The notes under the pieces: generated by a model
Told to the model about the DNA's origin: nothing
Databases searched by the model: none
Seen by the model: only the letters and a program-made list of their open reading frames with translations
In this document: positions 9,157-16,166 of the stretch, piece after piece
Layout: every line of letters begins with the position of its first letter
How positions within the stretch are numbered: position 1 is the stretch's first letter
Position numbers and translations under genes: made by a program
Virus record (IMG/VR): IMGVR_UViG_3300022752_000448
Location: 1-21,637 of that record
DNA length: 21,637 nt
Direction: 5' to 3' (one strand)
From: a virus

Positions 9157-10101
9157 ATGAGCGCCTTCAAATCTCTCACATCACAGGATGTTATTATAAC
9201 ACCCTTTGTAGTTAACAAAAGTTTTACTTTTGAAGGAAGTGCTTCTTTTGTTAATTCTAATGTTTTTATAGAAAGACTTTTAGGCAAAAACATTACTGGT
9301 TCTTTTAATGTTTTAACTGAACCAACTACTGGCACTACAGGATCAAATGGGTATTCATCTTCTTATTACCAAAGAAACATATACAATAGTATTAAACAAC
9401 TATACTATTCAAATGAATTGCCTAATCCTGAAGGAACATATATTGTAACAGATTATAATAATAACATAGTTGAAAGTAATTTAACAACTAATGTTCATAG
9501 TAGATTTGATAATTATCTTCAAACTACACTATCACAATCAAGATTTTTTCCTACTGCTTCTAACACAGAAATATATGTGTTATCTATTCCTTCTCAATTA
9601 TTTGGTGATTACATAAACCCAAATTCATTTAGTTTAACAGTAAAAAATCCTGCTTCTCCGTCTACAACAGTTACATATTATGATGATGGAGAAGGATCTA
9701 TATACAAATCAGGTTCATCTGATTTTAGAGGAGTTATTACATACCAACATGGTTTAATAGCATTTACTCAACCTGGAGCAGATAGTGCTATGAGTTACTT
9801 TTTTGGTTCCCAAGTGAGTTGTAGTTTTCAAAGTGCAAGAACCATTTACGAAACCCAAGTTAAATGTACTATTAGAGAAAATGAATTTAATTATTCACTA
9901 AATGCGAGCCTAATTTCAGGTAGTACACAAGACGGATACGTATATAATTTTGTTACAGGTTCTTCAGGTTTTTCTCCATATGTAACAACAGTAGGTTTGT
10001 ATAATGAAGCACAAGAGTTATTAGCAGTAGCAAAACTTGCTCAACCTCTTCCTACTAGTAGAACAACAGACATGTCAATTTTAGTAAACATCGATAGATA
10101 A
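9157..10101 (+). CDS. Tail-associated structural protein, tandem family copy 2 (314 aa)
   Basis: The protein starts MSAFKSLTSQDVIITPFVVN and contains the middle motif IYVLSIPSQLFGDYINPNSF, followed by YYDDGEGSIYKSGSS and GVITYQHGLIAFTQ. I associate this arrangement with structural proteins of marine T4-like phages, from memory. The C-terminal ~75 residues match the preceding protein (ENEFNYS, SLISGST, YVTTVGLYN, ELLAVAKLAQPL), whereas the N-terminal parts are unlike. This looks like duplication of an assembly domain or recruitment of different N-termini. The ATG lies 3 nt after the upstream stop, so coupling is likely. Virion protein; exact place unknown. Confidence 0.78.
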   Translation: MSAFKSLTSQDVIITPFVVNKSFTFEGSASFVNSNVFIERLLGKNITGSFNVLTEPTTGTTGSNGYSSSYYQRNIYNSIKQLYYSNELPNPEGTYIVTDYNNNIVESNLTTNVHSRFDNYLQTTLSQSRFFPTASNTEIYVLSIPSQLFGDYINPNSFSLTVKNPASPSTTVTYYDDGEGSIYKSGSSDFRGVITYQHGLIAFTQPGADSAMSYFFGSQVSCSFQSARTIYETQVKCTIRENEFNYSLNASLISGSTQDGYVYNFVTGSSGFSPYVTTVGLYNEAQELLAVAKLAQPLPTSRTTDMSILVNIDR

Positions 10102-10105
10102 AAAT

Positions 10106-10546
10106 ATGAGTAATTGGTTGTATCAAAACAAAGTTATAGATAAAATAGAAGATTTTCCTGAAGGGTGTTTTGGTTTTGTTTACAAAATTACTAACCTCCA
10201 GACTAACCAATTTTACATTGGTAAAAAGTTTTTAACCCATAAAAAAACTAAAAAATTAGGAAAAAAAGCATTATTAACACAAACAGGCCCTGGTCGTAAA
10301 AAAACAAAAGAAATTACATTTTCTGAAAGTGACTGGAAAACATATTGGGGTAGTTGTAAACCTTTATTAGAAGATGTTAAAACTTTAGGTGAACATTTAT
10401 TTTATAAAGAAATACTTGAATTTGCCTTTACATCAAAACACTTATCTTATTTAGAGGCTAAACACCAATTTGTTACTAATTGTCTAGAAATAAATAGCTA
10501 TAACGATAACATACAAGCTCGTTATTATCGTAAAGATTTGCCCTAA
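10106..10546 (+). CDS. GIY-YIG endonuclease-like protein (SegE-like)
   Basis: The 146-residue protein has a GIY-YIG core: GFVYKITN (residues 23-30), FYIGKKFL (36-43), a basic stretch (THKKTKKLGKKALL) and a possible catalytic Glu in LSYLEAKHQF (residue 117). The spacer with SDWKTYWGSC and the KEIL segment fit the SegE-like phage group. Proteins of this group either cut DNA as free-standing homing endonucleases or have been taken over for phage DNA processing; which applies here cannot be told. No NUMOD DNA-binding repeats follow, unlike the gene downstream. It starts 4 nt after the last tail gene, so it may be co-transcribed with structural genes, and is followed by a 107-nt non-coding stretch. 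Confidence 0.8.
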   Translation: MSNWLYQNKVIDKIEDFPEGCFGFVYKITNLQTNQFYIGKKFLTHKKTKKLGKKALLTQTGPGRKKTKEITFSESDWKTYWGSCKPLLEDVKTLGEHLFYKEILEFAFTSKHLSYLEAKHQFVTNCLEINSYNDNIQARYYRKDLP

Positions 10547-10547
10547 G

Positions 10548-10572
10548 TTTTATTATTATATTTATAATAAAA
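10548..10572 (+). terminator. A/T-only inverted repeat overlapping ATATTTATAATAA motif, copy 2
   Basis: Two bases after the stop codon of the SegE-like gene, TTTTATTAT (10548-10556) pairs with ATAATAAAA (10564-10572) around a 7-nt loop. The exact 13-mer ATATTTATAATAA lies at 10558-10570. An A/T-only stem is weak, so this may be a 3'-end signal or a consequence of the shared motif. Confidence 0.35.
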
Positions 10573-10594
10573 TTAAATAAAAATATTTAAAGTT

Positions 10595-10620
10595 AAACTT
10601 GAGAAACTAAGTTTTCTTTG
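10595..10620 (+). terminator. Small stem-loop followed by T-rich run
   Basis: AAACTT (10595-10600) and AAGTTT (10609-10614) are complementary around the loop GAGAAACT. The 3' arm continues into TTCTTTG. This resembles a weak intrinsic terminator. A similar ACTTG...CAAGTTTTG element lies at 12964-12984 before another gene, so the element may be conserved. Strength is uncertain because the stem is short and A/T-rich. Confidence 0.35.
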
Positions 10621-10640
10621 TTATATTATGATTATGTTCA

Positions 10641-10653
10641 ATATTTATAATTA
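10641..10653 (+). promoter_or_regulatory. ATATTTATAATTA motif directly before homing endonuclease start
   Basis: A near copy of the recurring intergenic motif ends immediately before the ATG at 10654. TATTTATA at 10642-10649 leaves only 4 nt before the start codon. If it acted as a -10 box, the transcript would be essentially leaderless. Confidence 0.35.
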
Positions 10654-11259
10654 ATGGATAAAAAAACTAATATATATTACTTACATAATGGTGACAATGT
10701 TCCTTTTTATATAGGAAAAACAGTTCAAAAACCATCAAAACGATTAAATAATCATAAAAAAGTTTTTGGAAATAATACATTATTAGAAGTTATAAATATA
10801 GTTGAAAATAATAATTGGTTATTTTGGGAAAAACATTATATTTCTTTATTTAAATTTTGGGGTTTTAATCTAAAAAATAAAAATGAAGGTGGAGGAGGAT
10901 GTATAACTCATGAAGTATCAAAATCTGCTAGAGAAAAAATAAGTAAAACTCATAAAAATCTTAAAAAACCATTTACTGAGTCTCATAAAATAAACCATAA
11001 AAATTCTTATAAGAACAGAAATGTAACTTGGGGAGATAAAATATCAGAAAGATTAAAAGGCAGAAAAATAACATGGGAACAAGGAAATGTAGGAAAACCA
11101 TCTTCACCAATTAACCAGTATGATTTAGAAGGAAATTTTATTAAAAAATGGGATAATATAAAAGATCCTTCTTTAATTTATAAATGTTATATAAGTGGTT
11201 GTCTTAAAGGAAGGCAAAAAACAGCTGGAGGTTATATTTGGGAATATGCAAATAAATGA
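10654..11259 (+). CDS. Free-standing GIY-YIG homing endonuclease with NUMOD-type DNA-binding repeats
   Basis: This is a site-specific DNA endonuclease of the selfish homing type. The catalytic GIY-YIG domain occupies about residues 5-75: IYYLHN (7-12), FYIGKT (18-23), Arg30, Glu59 and FNLKN (71-75), all the expected catalytic elements. Residues about 88-145 contain NUMOD3-like helices (SAREKISKTHKN, GDKISERLKGRKITW). Residues about 152-199 resemble NUMOD1 or the common terminal HTH-like domain (PINQYDLEGNFIKKWDNI, then GYIWEY). The gene is very A-rich and Lys/Asn-rich. It appears inserted between the SegE-like gene and the primase, and its last 14 nt overlap the start of the primase gene. The open frame looks intact. 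It is the best candidate for a recently mobile element here. Confidence 0.9.
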   Translation: MDKKTNIYYLHNGDNVPFYIGKTVQKPSKRLNNHKKVFGNNTLLEVINIVENNNWLFWEKHYISLFKFWGFNLKNKNEGGGGCITHEVSKSAREKISKTHKNLKKPFTESHKINHKNSYKNRNVTWGDKISERLKGRKITWEQGNVGKPSSPINQYDLEGNFIKKWDNIKDPSLIYKCYISGCLKGRQKTAGGYIWEYANK

Positions 11260-12181
11260 ATCATTAGTAGCGCTAGTTAATTCAGTTTTAGGAACAGGTA
11301 AATCTGCTGCTAGGGGAAATAAATCATATACCTGTCCAAAATGTAATCATCATAAACCTAAATTAGAAATTAATTTTGATATTACATCTTCCCATTATCA
11401 AAAATTTGCTTGTTGGGTTTGTGGTTTTAAGGGTAAAAAAATCATTCAGCTATTTAAACAAACCCAAGCATCTCCAGAGGTACTTTTAAAGTTAAAATCT
11501 ATTGTTAAAACAGAAATCTCCGATAGAGAATATGCTGTTACAGAAACAGTTACTTTACCTAAAGAATTCATTTCATTATCTGCTATTACTCCAAATAATC
11601 TTATTGGAAGACGCGCTTTAGCTTACCTAAAACGCCGTGGTATTACTAAACAAGACATTTTAAAATACCAAATCGGATACTGTGAAGATGGACCATACTC
11701 TAATATGATTGTTATACCTTCATATGATGAAAAAGGAGTATTAAACTATTTTACTTCTAGAGGATTTGAAGAATTTTCTAGATCAAAGTATAAAAACCCA
11801 AACGTATCCCGAAACATTGTTCCATTTGAATTTTTTATAAACTGGAATGTTCCTATCATTTTATGTGAAGGCCCATTTGATATGATGGCTATTAAACGTA
11901 ATGTAATACCATTACTAGGCAAAAACATCCAGGACAAGCTAAAGAAAAAACTCGTTACTTCACAAGTACAAAAAATATATATAGCATTGGATAAAGACGC
12001 AATTAAACAAGCTTTATCTTTTTGCGAAGAATTATTAAATGAGGGTAAAGAGGTTTATTTAGTAGAATTACAAGACAAAGACCCAAGTGAAATGGGATTT
12101 GAAAATTTTACTAAACTAATTCAAACCACTCAACCCCTAACATTCTCAAACCTATTTGAGAAAAAATTAACCTTAGTATGA
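11246..12181 (+). CDS. DNA primase, T4 gp61-like (TOPRIM)
   Basis: This enzyme synthesises RNA primers for lagging-strand replication, normally with a gp41-type helicase. The 311 residues contain an N-terminal zinc ribbon (CPKC at 30-33, CWVC at 56-59) and a TOPRIM fold with ILCEGPFDMMA (Glu208), ALDKDA (Asp249, Asp251) and LQDKDPSE (Asp279 region). Length is close to the ~340 residues of T4 gp61. A longer in-frame start at 11195 would lie deep inside the homing endonuclease gene and add a sequence that does not look like a primase N-terminus. MQINESLVALVNSVLG is a natural start, so the ATG at 11246 was chosen. A GGAGG sits at 11227-11231 but spacing is long. The gene overlaps the upstream gene by 14 nt and the next one by 4 nt (ATGA). 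Confidence 0.92.
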   Translation: MQINESLVALVNSVLGTGKSAARGNKSYTCPKCNHHKPKLEINFDITSSHYQKFACWVCGFKGKKIIQLFKQTQASPEVLLKLKSIVKTEISDREYAVTETVTLPKEFISLSAITPNNLIGRRALAYLKRRGITKQDILKYQIGYCEDGPYSNMIVIPSYDEKGVLNYFTSRGFEEFSRSKYKNPNVSRNIVPFEFFINWNVPIILCEGPFDMMAIKRNVIPLLGKNIQDKLKKKLVTSQVQKIYIALDKDAIKQALSFCEELLNEGKEVYLVELQDKDPSEMGFENFTKLIQTTQPLTFSNLFEKKLTLV

Positions 12182-12948
12182 GTACAATTAAACATTCCTA
12201 TGATCGAATTTTAGAAATATCTGACGACCATAAACAAATCACATTACCAGATTCTCGTTTTTATAGGAGAAATGGTAATTATTATCCATCTGTTACTTAC
12301 ATTTTAAGTTATTACCCTAAAGGTAAGTTTTTTGAAGATTGGCTTAAAAAAGTAGGATATGCTTCAGAATACATTGTTAAAAAAGCAGCTGAAGAAGGAA
12401 CACAAGTTCATGAAATGATTGAAGAGTATTTAAATGGTGAAGAATTACAGTTCTTAAACAAATTTGGAACACCACAATATAATCCTGATGTGTGGCAAAT
12501 GTTTTTACGTTTTGTAGAATTTTGGGAAACCCATAAACCTAAACTTATAGAAACTGAAGTACACCTATTTTCAGATGAATTAAAAGTAGCTGGTACTTGT
12601 GACATGGTTTGTGAGATAAATGATGAATTATGGGTTATAGATTTTAAAACATCCAACCAAATCCAAACTACATATGAGTTACAAACAGCTGTTTATTCAC
12701 AGTGTTATAAAGAGTGTTATGGAAAAGATGCTCAACGCAACGGGATACTGTGGTTAAAATCATCTAAGCGTGGTTCTAAAAAAGATAAAATGCAAGGTAA
12801 AGGATGGGAAATAGTTGAACCGGAACGTACATTTGAGGAAAATATTGAAATATTTAAAACTATACGTAAGTTGTTTGATTTAGAAAATCCAACATCTTCT
12901 CCTTCATTTGAGTCGTTTCGAACAACTGCAAAACGGGAAGACATTTAA
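12178..12948 (+). CDS. PD-(D/E)XK nuclease, RecB/Cas4-exonuclease-like
   Basis: The 256-residue protein shows the RecB-family nuclease signature: His78 in GTQVHEMIEEYL, VAGTCDMV (Asp142), LWVIDFKTSN (Asp155, Lys157) and YELQTAVYSQCY (Gln169, Tyr173). This is the complete H-GxxD-DxK-QxxxY arrangement, so an active Mg-dependent exonuclease is expected. The family takes part in DNA recombination and end processing. There is no iron-sulfur Cys cluster as in Cas4 (the Cys residues are scattered), so a plain PDDEXK_1-type protein is more likely. It overlaps the primase by 4 nt (ATGA), placing it in the replication/recombination unit, and its stop codon abuts an ATATTTATAATAA motif. Confidence 0.88.
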   Translation: MSTIKHSYDRILEISDDHKQITLPDSRFYRRNGNYYPSVTYILSYYPKGKFFEDWLKKVGYASEYIVKKAAEEGTQVHEMIEEYLNGEELQFLNKFGTPQYNPDVWQMFLRFVEFWETHKPKLIETEVHLFSDELKVAGTCDMVCEINDELWVIDFKTSNQIQTTYELQTAVYSQCYKECYGKDAQRNGILWLKSSKRGSKKDKMQGKGWEIVEPERTFEENIEIFKTIRKLFDLENPTSSPSFESFRTTAKREDI

Positions 12949-12960
12949 TATTTATAATAA
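12948..12960 (+). promoter_or_regulatory. ATATTTATAATAA intergenic motif, copy 3
   Basis: The exact 13-mer begins at the last base of the upstream stop codon, as at 7406-7418. It marks the border between the primase/nuclease unit and the block of packaged-protein candidates. Function is inferred. Confidence 0.45.
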
Positions 12961-12963
12961 GAG

Positions 12964-12984
12964 ACTTGGTTTAGTCAAGTTTTG
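12964..12984 (+). terminator. Short stem-loop ACTTG/CAAGT followed by TTTG
   Basis: ACTTG (12964-12968) pairs with CAAGT (12976-12980) around the loop GTTTAGT and is followed by TTTG. It resembles the stem-loop at 10595-10620 in sequence and in position between two TATTTATA motifs. A weak terminator or a conserved regulatory element. Confidence 0.35.
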
Positions 12985-12989
12985 TTATT

Positions 12990-13001
12990 ATATTTATACG
13001 A
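12990..13001 (+). promoter_or_regulatory. ATATTTATA motif directly before kinase gene
   Basis: TATTTATA at 12991-12998 is followed by only 3 nt before the ATG at 13002, as at the homing endonuclease gene. It is preceded by TTGTTATT. A late-type promoter giving a leaderless mRNA is one possibility. Confidence 0.35.
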
Positions 13002-13799
13002 ATGATCAAACTAACAGATTTATTAAGAGAAGTTATAAATAACCCAAAAGCCATAATCATGGCTGGCGGTGCATCAGTTGGTAAATCAACAGTACTAAAA
13101 TCGTTACAACCCGTATTAAAAGGATTTGTAGACTTAAATGCTGACAAATATGTTGAAGATAAAGATTCTCCAATGTATGGTAATTTATCTGCTGCCTCTG
13201 TTCAAATAAAAAAAACGGATTTACCTAACACTATTGACAACCAACAAAATCTTATTTACGACACTACAGCTTCTAATTTATCAACCCTTCAACCTACATT
13301 AGACATGTTAAATGATAAAGGGTATGAAATAATGATGATAATGGTTTATGCTCACCCCATAGTATCATTTTTAAGAAACTATAAACGTGAACGTAAAGTA
13401 CCAGCAGTTGGTGTTTTAGGAACATGGGTTAATGTTTATAATTTATTAGAAGAATATAAAAATATATTTGGTGATAATTTTGTATTAGTACATACACCTG
13501 CTAGTTCCGAAGAACAAACAGAAATAGATAATTTTGAATCTGCTTATCAACAGGGTACTTTAAAAGAATACTTCTCAGATCTATTATCTTCAGGTCAATT
13601 TCAATCAACCTTTAGAAAAAGTGATGTTGGTTTATCACCTGAAGAATTAGAAAAACGAGAAAAAGACAGAGCCAAAACTAAAATTGTTTTAGAAAAAAAC
13701 ATAGATAAAATAGCTGATACATACGAAAATATCCAATCAAATTTAACCCCAGTTGATATGAAAGAATTGCCTAACATTGTTAAAAATTTTGTTAGATGA
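13002..13799 (+). CDS. Zeta-toxin-like P-loop kinase with capsid-targeting-like leader
   Basis: The 265-residue protein carries a Walker A loop AGGASVGKST (residues 21-30), a VDLNADKYVED segment (Asp48) and IYDTTAS (Asp87). Later come basic residues in FLRNYKRERKV (Arg125, Arg129, Arg131), in the order expected for zeta-toxin/AAA-type small-molecule kinases. Zeta proteins phosphorylate UDP-N-acetyl sugars; relatives phosphorylate other small molecules or nucleic acids, so the substrate is unknown. The first ten residues, MIKLTDLLRE, end in LRE and nearly repeat those of the HAD gene at 15597 (MIKLTDLLKE). I interpret this as a T4-like capsid-targeting leader with a prohead-protease site. The C-terminal ~60 residues are charged and helical. 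No antitoxin gene is adjacent. The next gene overlaps by 4 nt. Confidence 0.82.
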   Translation: MIKLTDLLREVINNPKAIIMAGGASVGKSTVLKSLQPVLKGFVDLNADKYVEDKDSPMYGNLSAASVQIKKTDLPNTIDNQQNLIYDTTASNLSTLQPTLDMLNDKGYEIMMIMVYAHPIVSFLRNYKRERKVPAVGVLGTWVNVYNLLEEYKNIFGDNFVLVHTPASSEEQTEIDNFESAYQQGTLKEYFSDLLSSGQFQSTFRKSDVGLSPEELEKREKDRAKTKIVLEKNIDKIADTYENIQSNLTPVDMKELPNIVKNFVR

Positions 13800-15604
13800 A
13801 ATCATTAGTAAAATCACTTATAACACCGTTTTTAGCAGAAGTTGATATTCCTGTTCCAACTAAAACAATAGGTGTATTTGGAGGTGGGTTTCAACCACCA
13901 ACAAAAGGCCATTTTGAAGTTGTTAAAAAAGCATTAGAATACCCTAACATAAACGAATTTAACATTTATGTTGGTACAGGTGGAGGCAGATCAGAAACAA
14001 TTACCCAAGAACAATCAGTGGCAATTTGGAATATATATAAAAATTATTTACCTAGTATAGTAAATATTATTCCAACAGATAATCCAATTACTTCAATTTA
14101 TTCTTTAGCTAAAAATGAACCTGACACTCAAATCAAATGGTTTTTAGGGTCACGTGAAGGTAAAGAAGAAGATTTTGCTGATTTTGAAAAACGTACCAAA
14201 TCTGCTTTAGGCAAAACAAATATTGAACCCATCAACATTATAACTTCAGATGGTATTAGTGGTACTAAAGCTAGAGCAGTATTAGACGATAAAGAAAAAT
14301 TATTTGCTTATTTGCCTGACATTGAAGAAACAGATAAAGAACAAATATACTCTATTCTACACCCAGTAGAAGAAGGAGAAGAAATAACAAATTTTCTTGA
14401 AGAAAAAATTCAAGGTGATAGTATAGTTTGTGATAATTGTGGTTGGACATGGAAAATAGAGGATGGCGGAAACGATTTATTTATTTGTCACAAATGTGGA
14501 CATGATAATACTCCTAAAAAAGAAACAACTAATTTCTTTGAACCATTACAAAACCAAGACATAGACATTAAAATATCTTCAGAACCTACTAGAGTTGACT
14601 ATTATAAAGACCATATTAAAAATGTAGTACCATCTGATTTTAAAGTTGAAAAACATAAAGATAAAATAGTAGTTTCTAACATTTCTAAACCAGGACTAGA
14701 ACATAACCCTGAATTTAAAGATAAATTAGTATCATTAACATTGTCTATGATAGATAATGGTATAAACATTGAACCGTTACCCGATTTAGTTTTTATAGAA
14801 GATGATAAGAAAAATGCAAACAACATATTAGGACGTACTGCTCATTATGACCCTAATAATAAATGTATTACTTTATACACTTATGGTCGTCATCCTAAAG
14901 ACATATTACGTTCATACGCTCATGAAATGATTCATCACATGCAAAATCTTGAGGGTAGAATTCATGGTATTGAAGGACAAAACATAAATGAAGATGAATA
15001 TCTAAAAGAATTAGAATTAGAAGCATATAGTAAAGGCAATATGTGTTTTAGAGGATGGGAAAATTCACTTAAAGAAAATATTAATGAATGGATTATTGAT
15101 ATTCCAAAATTTAATCAACCTAAAACATTTATAGATAATTTACGTGAATCTTTAAATGAAATTGTTTTGTCTAAAGAAAATGCAGTTGATATAGAGGGAA
15201 GTTTAACCGATGGACAATTTGTAGTAGGAGACCAAAAATATATTTATAAAATTAAAGAATTTCCAACACCTCCATATTACGACCCAGGTGTATTCTACAA
15301 TATAGAATTTTATCCTGAAGGAAACATAAGTTCAGAACCGCAAGGAGGAAAAGAAAATTATGTAAAAATATTATCTACTATGTATAAAATAATAGTAGAT
15401 TTTACTGAACAAGAAAAACCAAAATACATAGGTATTGCTTCTCTTGATAATGAAGGAAGCAAAAGTTACCATACAGTATATGCTAATTTAACAGACAATA
15501 AATTTAACAGAATACCTGGATACTTTAGAAAAGATGTATCTTTAAAATTTGATGGGCCTAGGGGAAAAGGAAAAATGATAGTACTAAAAAGAAAAGATGA
15601 TTAA
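13796..15604 (+). CDS. Nucleotidyltransferase / zinc ribbon / metallopeptidase fusion (602 aa)
   Basis: The leader MKSLVKSLITPFLAE (LAE at 13-15) resembles a capsid-targeting signal. Residues ~23-190 form a HxGH-type cytidylyl/adenylyltransferase fold: GVFGGGFQPPTKGHF (TKGH at 36-39) and ISGTKAR (154-160). Residues ~208-240 are a zinc ribbon (CDNC 212-215, CHKC 231-234), a linker I have seen in other marine phage proteins. A zincin-like domain follows, with HEMIHH at 376-381 and ELEA at 407-410 as the likely third-ligand region, so a gluzincin-type peptidase is plausible. A second leader-like helix ending SLNE (452-455) precedes a distinct C-terminal domain of ~147 residues of unknown function. 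Four-domain fusions of this kind are unusual. ATGA overlap with the kinase and 8-nt overlap with the phosphatase indicate one operon. Substrates are unknown. Confidence 0.85.
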   Translation: MKSLVKSLITPFLAEVDIPVPTKTIGVFGGGFQPPTKGHFEVVKKALEYPNINEFNIYVGTGGGRSETITQEQSVAIWNIYKNYLPSIVNIIPTDNPITSIYSLAKNEPDTQIKWFLGSREGKEEDFADFEKRTKSALGKTNIEPINIITSDGISGTKARAVLDDKEKLFAYLPDIEETDKEQIYSILHPVEEGEEITNFLEEKIQGDSIVCDNCGWTWKIEDGGNDLFICHKCGHDNTPKKETTNFFEPLQNQDIDIKISSEPTRVDYYKDHIKNVVPSDFKVEKHKDKIVVSNISKPGLEHNPEFKDKLVSLTLSMIDNGINIEPLPDLVFIEDDKKNANNILGRTAHYDPNNKCITLYTYGRHPKDILRSYAHEMIHHMQNLEGRIHGIEGQNINEDEYLKELELEAYSKGNMCFRGWENSLKENINEWIIDIPKFNQPKTFIDNLRESLNEIVLSKENAVDIEGSLTDGQFVVGDQKYIYKIKEFPTPPYYDPGVFYNIEFYPEGNISSEPQGGKENYVKILSTMYKIIVDFTEQEKPKYIGIASLDNEGSKSYHTVYANLTDNKFNRIPGYFRKDVSLKFDGPRGKGKMIVLKRKDD

Positions 15605-16166
15605 ATTAACTGATTTATTAAAAGAAGTAGAAGATCAAAAATATACTATCTATTGTGACATGGATGGAGTATTAGTAGACTTTGATAAGGGTTATAAGGA
15701 TTTAACAGGAATGTCTACTAAAAAAGCTAATACGTATCCTAAAATGTTTTTTTGGAGATTTTTTAGAAAGAAATTAAAAGAAAAAAAAATGGATGAAAAA
15801 GATTTTTGGGCTAATTTAGAATCTTATCCTGGAAAAGAAGAATTATGGTCCTATATATCACCATACAAACCAAATATACTTTCATCCCCATCAATAGACT
15901 TTAAACTCCCTCCAAATCAACAACTTGACCCAGAGTATAATGAAGCTATTCAGGGTAAAAAAGCATGGATTTCAAATAATTTAAATAATGTAAATAAAGA
16001 AATTTTTGTTCCTGCCTCTCAAAAACAACAATTTTCTGGCGAAAATAAAATACTTATAGACGATAGAGAAGACAATATAGAACAATGGAAAAGTAAGGGA
16101 GGAATAGGTATCCTTCACACTTCTGCTTCTGACACAATTAAACAATTAAAAGAATTAAAATTATGA
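15597..16166 (+). CDS. HAD-family 5'-nucleotidase-like phosphatase with capsid-targeting-like leader
   Basis: The 189-residue protein has HAD motif I, YCDMDGVLVDFD (nucleophile Asp21, acid Asp23), a possible motif II Ser in ILSSPS (94-99), a conserved-looking Lys region (GKKAWISNNL) and motif IV KILIDDREDNIEQW (Asp155/Asp156). This fits the 5'(3')-deoxyribonucleotidase-like branch, which removes phosphate from nucleotides. The first ten residues, MIKLTDLLKE, differ from those of the zeta-like kinase only at Arg9/Lys9, although the enzymes are unrelated. That points to a shared, transplantable leader ending in an LKE cleavage site. The gene overlaps the upstream fusion gene by 8 nt and the downstream small gene by 4 nt. 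Confidence 0.87.
   Translation: MIKLTDLLKEVEDQKYTIYCDMDGVLVDFDKGYKDLTGMSTKKANTYPKMFFWRFFRKKLKEKKMDEKDFWANLESYPGKEELWSYISPYKPNILSSPSIDFKLPPNQQLDPEYNEAIQGKKAWISNNLNNVNKEIFVPASQKQQFSGENKILIDDREDNIEQWKSKGGIGILHTSASDTIKQLKELKL

Noticed and set aside
10547-10653. tRNA or structured RNA gene in the longest spacer
   Set aside because: No cloverleaf or conserved T-loop sequence is visible; only short A/T-rich stem-loops and the recurring motif are present.
11195-11245. Upstream in-frame ATG as the primase start
   Set aside because: It lies inside the homing endonuclease gene and would add 17 residues read out of frame from that gene. MQINESLVALVNSVLG at 11246 looks like a natural primase start.
12178-12948. 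Cas4 protein of a CRISPR system
   Set aside because: The nuclease motifs fit, but there is no iron-sulfur Cys cluster and no other cas gene or array; a phage RecB-like nuclease explains it better.
13002-13799. A toxin-antitoxin pair based on the zeta-like kinase
   Set aside because: No small epsilon-like antitoxin gene is adjacent. The gene is overlapped by an enzyme gene and carries a capsid-targeting-like leader, so a classical addiction module is not supported.
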